Part shown: one piece after another, positions 60,626-64,000 of the stretch
Numbering within the stretch: position 1 is the stretch's first letter
How the letters are laid out: each line of letters opens with the position of its first letter
Position numbers and translations under genes: made by a program
Assembly (NCBI GenBank): GCA_050248155.1
Contig: JBFWSW010000003.1
Span: 62,001 to 126,000 of the forward strand
Length of the DNA stretch: 64,000 bases
Reading direction: 5' to 3'
Source of the DNA: VFMC01 sp050248155
Lineage (GTDB): Bacteria > Actinomycetota > Acidimicrobiia > Acidimicrobiales > Ilumatobacteraceae
Notes under the pieces: model-generated
Told to the model about the DNA's origin: nothing
The model's input: the letters and a program-made list of their open reading frames with translations, nothing else
Database searches by the model: none

Positions 60626-60873
60626 GTCTGCCGAGCCTCGATGTAGCGCGCGATCATGCCGCTCCCGATGGGACCGACGAGGGCCACGGCGACGAGCGTG
60701 GGGACGAACGCGCCGACGCCGGTGTGCGCGGCGTGGGTGGCGATCGCGCCCATGCCGACGACGACGAGGCCGTTGAGCGCGGCGATGCGATCGCCGAGCG
60801 ATGGCCCGGCGGCGAGGCGGTATGCGAAGAGCGCTGCAGATGCGGCGAGGATCACGAAGGTTGCCTGGGTCAT
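60622..60873 (-). CDS. mrpF: Mrp Na+/H+ antiporter subunit F
   Basis: This 83-residue protein has three membrane segments with the MrpF signature YRLAAGPSLGDRIAALN. The ATG overlaps the mrpE stop by four bases. An open frame continues upstream antisense to nothing real, but mrpE sits there. Its function is the same complex. Confidence 0.9.
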   Translation of the reverse strand: MTQATFVILAASAALFAYRLAAGPSLGDRIAALNGLVVVGMGAIATHAAHTGVGAFVPTLVAVALVGPIGSGMIARYIEARQT

Positions 60874-61388
60874 GTTGTCTCCTCTGTGGTCCGGATGGGT
60901 TGCGGTGGGGACTCCAGGGTGAAGGCGCCCCTGACGAGTCGTTCGAGTCGTTCGAGCCCGGCGCGGGCGGCGGCCTGGTCGCGGAGGCGGAAGAAGTGGA
61001 CGTACACGGTGGTCGAGTCGGGGTCGACGTCGACGATCATCGTGCCGGGACTGAGCGCGATGATGCTCGACATGACGGTGACGACCTCCTCGGACGGGTG
61101 CGCGAGCCGATGGGCGAGGACGCCGGGGTGCACGTCCGGCCGAACGCCGATCACGCGGCGCGTCATCACCACGTTGGACACGACGAGTTGCGCGAGCACG
61201 TAGCCGGCCAGCCGGAGGACACCTCCGACACGAACTCGCACTCGGCCTCGCGTTCGGGTCTCGGGCGGGAACGCGATCAGCGTCGCGCCGGCGACGGCGA
61301 TCCCGCTCAGCACGTTGGCGACGCTGACGTCGCCCCAGGCGAGCAGCCAGAGCACGACCAAGAGCGCGGCGCGCCACACGACGCTCAT
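60870..61388 (-). CDS. mrpE: Mrp Na+/H+ antiporter subunit E
   Basis: This 172-residue protein has two to three N-terminal membrane helices and a cytoplasmic tail, as in MrpE (VMTRRVIGVRPDVHPG, LSPGTMIVDVDPD). It overlaps mrpD and mrpF by four bases each. Confidence 0.9.
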   Translation of the reverse strand: MSVVWRAALLVVLWLLAWGDVSVANVLSGIAVAGATLIAFPPETRTRGRVRVRVGGVLRLAGYVLAQLVVSNVVMTRRVIGVRPDVHPGVLAHRLAHPSEEVVTVMSSIIALSPGTMIVDVDPDSTTVYVHFFRLRDQAAARAGLERLERLVRGAFTLESPPQPIRTTEETT

Positions 61389-62878
61389 CGACCGAGCACG
61401 TCCTCGATGTATGCGTGCCGGTCGAGCAGGTCGCGTGCGGTGCGCTCACTGAACGCGTAGATGGGCCCGGCGGCGGCGGCGATCGCCAGACTGCCGACGA
61501 GGAGGGCCGCCGTCGGCACGACCATCAGGGGCGGGCCGCCGCTCCGGTTGGTCGCGCTCGGGTGGCGGGACGGCGCCGTTTCGGGTGGGCTCCAGAACGC
61601 GCCCATCCAGATGCGGATCATCGCGAACAGCGTCAGCACGCTGACCACGAGGGCCACGGTGACGATGGCGTAGTGGCTGTCGGCCATCCCCGCGTCGATC
61701 AGCGCGAACTTCGACACGAATCCCGAGAGCGGGGGGATGCCGGCGAGGCTGAGGGCCGCGAGGAGGAACATCACCGCGAGGAACGGGTCGGTGCGGACCA
61801 TCCCGCCGATGCGACTGAGCCGGCTCGAACCGCCAGAGTTGTTGATGAGACCCGCGGTCAGGAAGAGCGTGGTCTTCACGACGATGTGATGCACCATCGA
61901 GTAGACGAGGGCCGCGATCCCGGCGACGCTGAAGAACCCCAGGCCCATCACCATGTAGCCGATCTGGCTGACGATCGAGAACGACAGGATCCGGCGGATG
62001 TCGTCCTGCGCGATCGCACCGAGCACTCCGGCGACCATGGTCGCGCCGGCGACGACGAGCAGGAGCGTCGCCGGCCGCGTGTCCTCGGTGAACAGCAGGA
62101 GCTGCGTGCGCACGATCGCGTAGACGCCCACCTTGGTGAGGAGGCCCGCGAAGATGGCCGTGATCGGCGACGGTGCGGTGGGGTAGCTGTCGGGCAGCCA
62201 GAAGAACAGCGGGAAGAGCGCGGCCTTGATGCCGAACACGACGAGCAGCAGCACGGCGAACGCGGTCCGGACACCGGCCGAGAGCTCGTCCATGCGATCG
62301 GCGAGGTCGGCCATGTTGACCGTCCCGGTCGCCGAGTAGAGCAGGGCCAGCGCTGTCACGAACAGCGTGGATGCGATGAGGCTGATGACGATGTAGGTCA
62401 TGCCGGAGCGGACCTGCTCGCGTCGCCCTCCGAGCGTCAGCAAGACGTAGCTCGCGGTGAGCATCATCTCGAACGCGACGAACAGGTTGAACAGGTCGCC
62501 GGTCAGGAACGACGCGCTCACGCCTGCTGCGAGGACGAGGTAGGCGGACTGGAAGCCGACGTGGTTGCGCTCCGCGCCGGGCTGGCCGATCGCGTACACC
62601 AGCACGGCCAACAGGACCACTTCGGCGACGACGAGGAGCACAGCGGCGAAGCGGTCGGCGACCAGGGTGATGCCAAGCGGCGCGGGCCACCCGCCTCCTC
62701 GCGCGACCAGCGTGCCCTCGCGATCGACGCGGACGAGCAGCACCACCGACATCACGACGAGCACAGCGAGCGTCGTCAGGCCGACGACCCGTTGGGCGGC
62801 GCGGGATCTGCCCACGAGGATGGACAGGGCTGCGCCGAGGAGCGGCAGGACGATCGGGAGCGGCACGAGCCAGGTCAT
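61385..62878 (-). CDS. mrpD: Mrp Na+/H+ antiporter subunit D
   Basis: This 497-residue, ~14-helix subunit is related to NADH dehydrogenase subunits NuoM/N. Family features include NLFVAFEMMLTASYVLL, KAALFPLFFWLPDSYPTAPSPI and HHIVVKTTLFLTAGLI (conserved Lys/His for proton transfer). It overlaps mrpC and mrpE by four bases. It forms the antiporter core with MrpA. Confidence 0.93.
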   Translation of the reverse strand: MTWLVPLPIVLPLLGAALSILVGRSRAAQRVVGLTTLAVLVVMSVVLLVRVDREGTLVARGGGWPAPLGITLVADRFAAVLLVVAEVVLLAVLVYAIGQPGAERNHVGFQSAYLVLAAGVSASFLTGDLFNLFVAFEMMLTASYVLLTLGGRREQVRSGMTYIVISLIASTLFVTALALLYSATGTVNMADLADRMDELSAGVRTAFAVLLLVVFGIKAALFPLFFWLPDSYPTAPSPITAIFAGLLTKVGVYAIVRTQLLLFTEDTRPATLLLVVAGATMVAGVLGAIAQDDIRRILSFSIVSQIGYMVMGLGFFSVAGIAALVYSMVHHIVVKTTLFLTAGLINNSGGSSRLSRIGGMVRTDPFLAVMFLLAALSLAGIPPLSGFVSKFALIDAGMADSHYAIVTVALVVSVLTLFAMIRIWMGAFWSPPETAPSRHPSATNRSGGPPLMVVPTAALLVGSLAIAAAAGPIYAFSERTARDLLDRHAYIEDVLGR

Positions 62879-63279
62879 GGCGCTTCCTCCCGTGCGATGA
62901 CCTTGGCCTGGTCGGCGACCTCTTCCTCGACCACGTCGCTGCGACCGATGGCCCGGTCGCCGACGTCGTCGGGCACCTCGTCGTCGCTGGTGAGCAACCA
63001 GCTGCGGTAGGCGAGGGCGAGGAGGAGGATGGTGACACCGAAGGTGATCACGATGGCTGTCAGCGCGAGTGCCTGCGGGAGCGGGTCGGCGAAGCTCTCG
63101 GTCCCCTCCTCGCCGATGAGAGGTGGGCGCCCGCGCCGTCCGGCCGTGATGAGCAGCACGTTGGCACCGTGGGTCAGCAGCCCGAGCCCGATGATGATCC
63201 GGCTCAGCTTGCGTTGAAGCAGGAGGTAGGTGCCGATCCCGAACAGGACGGCAGCGGTGGCCGCGAGCATCACGGTCAC
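62875..63279 (-). CDS. mrpC: Mrp Na+/H+ antiporter subunit C
   Basis: This 134-residue, three-helix NuoK-like subunit has GIGTYLLLQRKLSRIIIGLGLLTHGANVL and a late ALTAIVITFGVTILLLALAYR. The hydrophilic C-terminal tail is acidic. The GTG overlaps the mrpAB-type stop by four bases. Confidence 0.92.
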   Translation of the reverse strand: MTVMLAATAAVLFGIGTYLLLQRKLSRIIIGLGLLTHGANVLLITAGRRGRPPLIGEEGTESFADPLPQALALTAIVITFGVTILLLALAYRSWLLTSDDEVPDDVGDRAIGRSDVVEEEVADQAKVIAREEAP

Positions 63280-64000
63280 GACGTCACCTCCGCCGGTTCG
63301 TCACCGAAGGCTTCGAACGCCATGAGGACCATGCCGACCACGGCGAGGTAGACGCCCGTGTCGAACGCGAGTGCAGAGCTGACCTTCGTGGCGGCCAGGC
63401 CGGGGAGGTCGAGCGAGGCGACCCCCACCTCGAGGACGCTGCCGCCCGCGAGGAGCGGGATCGTGGCCGTCGCAGCCGCGAGCAGGATGCCGACGCCGAG
63501 CACGGTCCAGGGCCGGAACCTCGAGGTCGCGCGCACCTCCTCCGAGCCCCCCGCGATGTAGCGCAGCGTGATCGCCGATCCTGCGAGGAGGCCGCCGACG
63601 AACCCGCCGCCGGGTTGGTTGTGCCCGGCGAACAAGAGCCAGAGCGACATCACCAGCACGGCGTGGAACACCACTCGCACCGAGACGTCGACGAACGCGA
63701 GCCGTCGGACCGACGAGGTGGGCGTCGGCAGAACCTCGTCGGCAGCATCTGCCGCCCGACGGCCGACTCGGGCCAGTGCCACCGCGCCGATGGACGCAAC
63801 GGCGAGCACGGTGATCTCGCCCAAGGTGTCGAAGCCGCGGAAGTCGACGAGGATCACGTTCACGACGTTGCGGCCGTGCCCGTCGGGGACGGAACGTGCG
63901 ACCATCTCGTCGGAGACGGGTGGAGAGAGCCGGTGCCCGGCGGCGACGAGGGCGAAGACGAACACCATCGCCGACACGGCACCCGCGACCGCGATCCGGA
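63276..64000 (-). CDS. Mrp antiporter MrpA C-terminus fused to MrpB, cut by window edge
   Basis: This is the 3' end of a large gene whose start lies beyond the window. The visible ~241 residues hold the MrpA C-terminal segment (VNVILVDFRGFDTLGEITVLAVASIG) and then an MrpB domain (LLFAGHNQPGGGFVGGLLAGSA, GVYLAVVGMVLMAFEAFGDE). The frame stays open to the last base and reads as a membrane segment (RIAVAGAVSAMVFVFALVAAG). MrpA-MrpB fusions occur in several bacterial lineages. It is the first visible gene of the antiporter operon, which runs to mrpG. Confidence 0.88.
   Translation of the reverse strand, partial: RIAVAGAVSAMVFVFALVAAGHRLSPPVSDEMVARSVPDGHGRNVVNVILVDFRGFDTLGEITVLAVASIGAVALARVGRRAADAADEVLPTPTSSVRRLAFVDVSVRVVFHAVLVMSLWLLFAGHNQPGGGFVGGLLAGSAITLRYIAGGSEEVRATSRFRPWTVLGVGILLAAATATIPLLAGGSVLEVGVASLDLPGLAATKVSSALAFDTGVYLAVVGMVLMAFEAFGDEPAEVTS

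Overview
The window is high-GC DNA that is almost fully coding. It carries several actinobacterial markers: a four-cysteine WhiB protein, a SigR/RsrA-type sigma/anti-sigma pair, a DUF2510 N-terminus, paired ArsA-type ATPases next to whiB, trehalose synthesis by OtsA/OtsB, and many apparently leaderless genes with a TANNNT box 6-9 nt before the start codon. The secreted proteins with C-terminal DTR...VDVTG repeats suggest class Acidimicrobiia (Ilumatobacter-like). That taxonomic placement is an inference from gene content, not a computed one.

Layout. 1-6.5 kb: a truncated lipoprotein, a secreted sugar dehydrogenase with three C-terminal repeats, glutamine-dependent NAD synthetase and an HtrA protease. 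6.5-9.6 kb: a two-component system coupled to an MFS exporter. 9.7-13 kb: aspartate kinase and aspartate-semialdehyde dehydrogenase, separated by a methyltransferase and a large intergenic inverted repeat. 13-19.2 kb: small enzymes, a lipoprotein, a LuxR-type ATPase regulator and a SnoaL protein. 19.2-20.4 kb: a decayed gene remnant, tRNA-Pro and a receiver-domain protein. 20.4-25 kb: two ArsA/Get3-like ATPases divergent from nfeD-whiB-hydrolase. 25-28.5 kb: selB and selA (selenocysteine insertion), divergent from dut. 28.5-31.8 kb: a glycosyltransferase and a large YfhO-like membrane protein. 31.7-35.9 kb: a tightly coupled five-gene cassette (epimerase, acyltransferase-like, hydrolase, FAD oxidoreductase, Nudix). 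36-41.4 kb: a LysM-M23 secreted protein, a LURP-one protein, a phosphatase-like protein without catalytic cysteine, tilS, and rsrA/sigR. 41.5-44.8 kb: an acyl-CoA ligase with its TetR regulator and a 30-bp operator, then MarR divergent from a hydrolase. 44.8-47.2 kb: an intergenic region with a strong hairpin, a DUF4143 ATPase beside tRNA-Thr, and a lipoprotein. 47.3-53.6 kb: AddA/AddB-type recombination nucleases. 53.7-60.3 kb: an acyl-CoA ligase, holB-tmk, an EamA transporter and otsA-otsB. 60.3-64 kb: an Mrp-type Na+/H+ antiporter operon running off the window end.

Most of this is housekeeping chromosome. I found no CRISPR array, prophage, insertion sequence or biosynthetic cluster. The observations most worth following are: the pseudophosphatase at 38871-39380, where the CX5R spacing is kept but cysteine is asparagine; the ArsA-pair/NfeD/WhiB neighbourhood, whose NfeD lacks its protease serine; the five-gene lipid-like cassette with a degenerate acyltransferase; the overlapping bidirectional -10 elements at selA/dut and marR/hydrolase; the shared C-terminal repeat domain on two unrelated secreted enzymes; and the 84-nt inverted-repeat element at 11836-11919.
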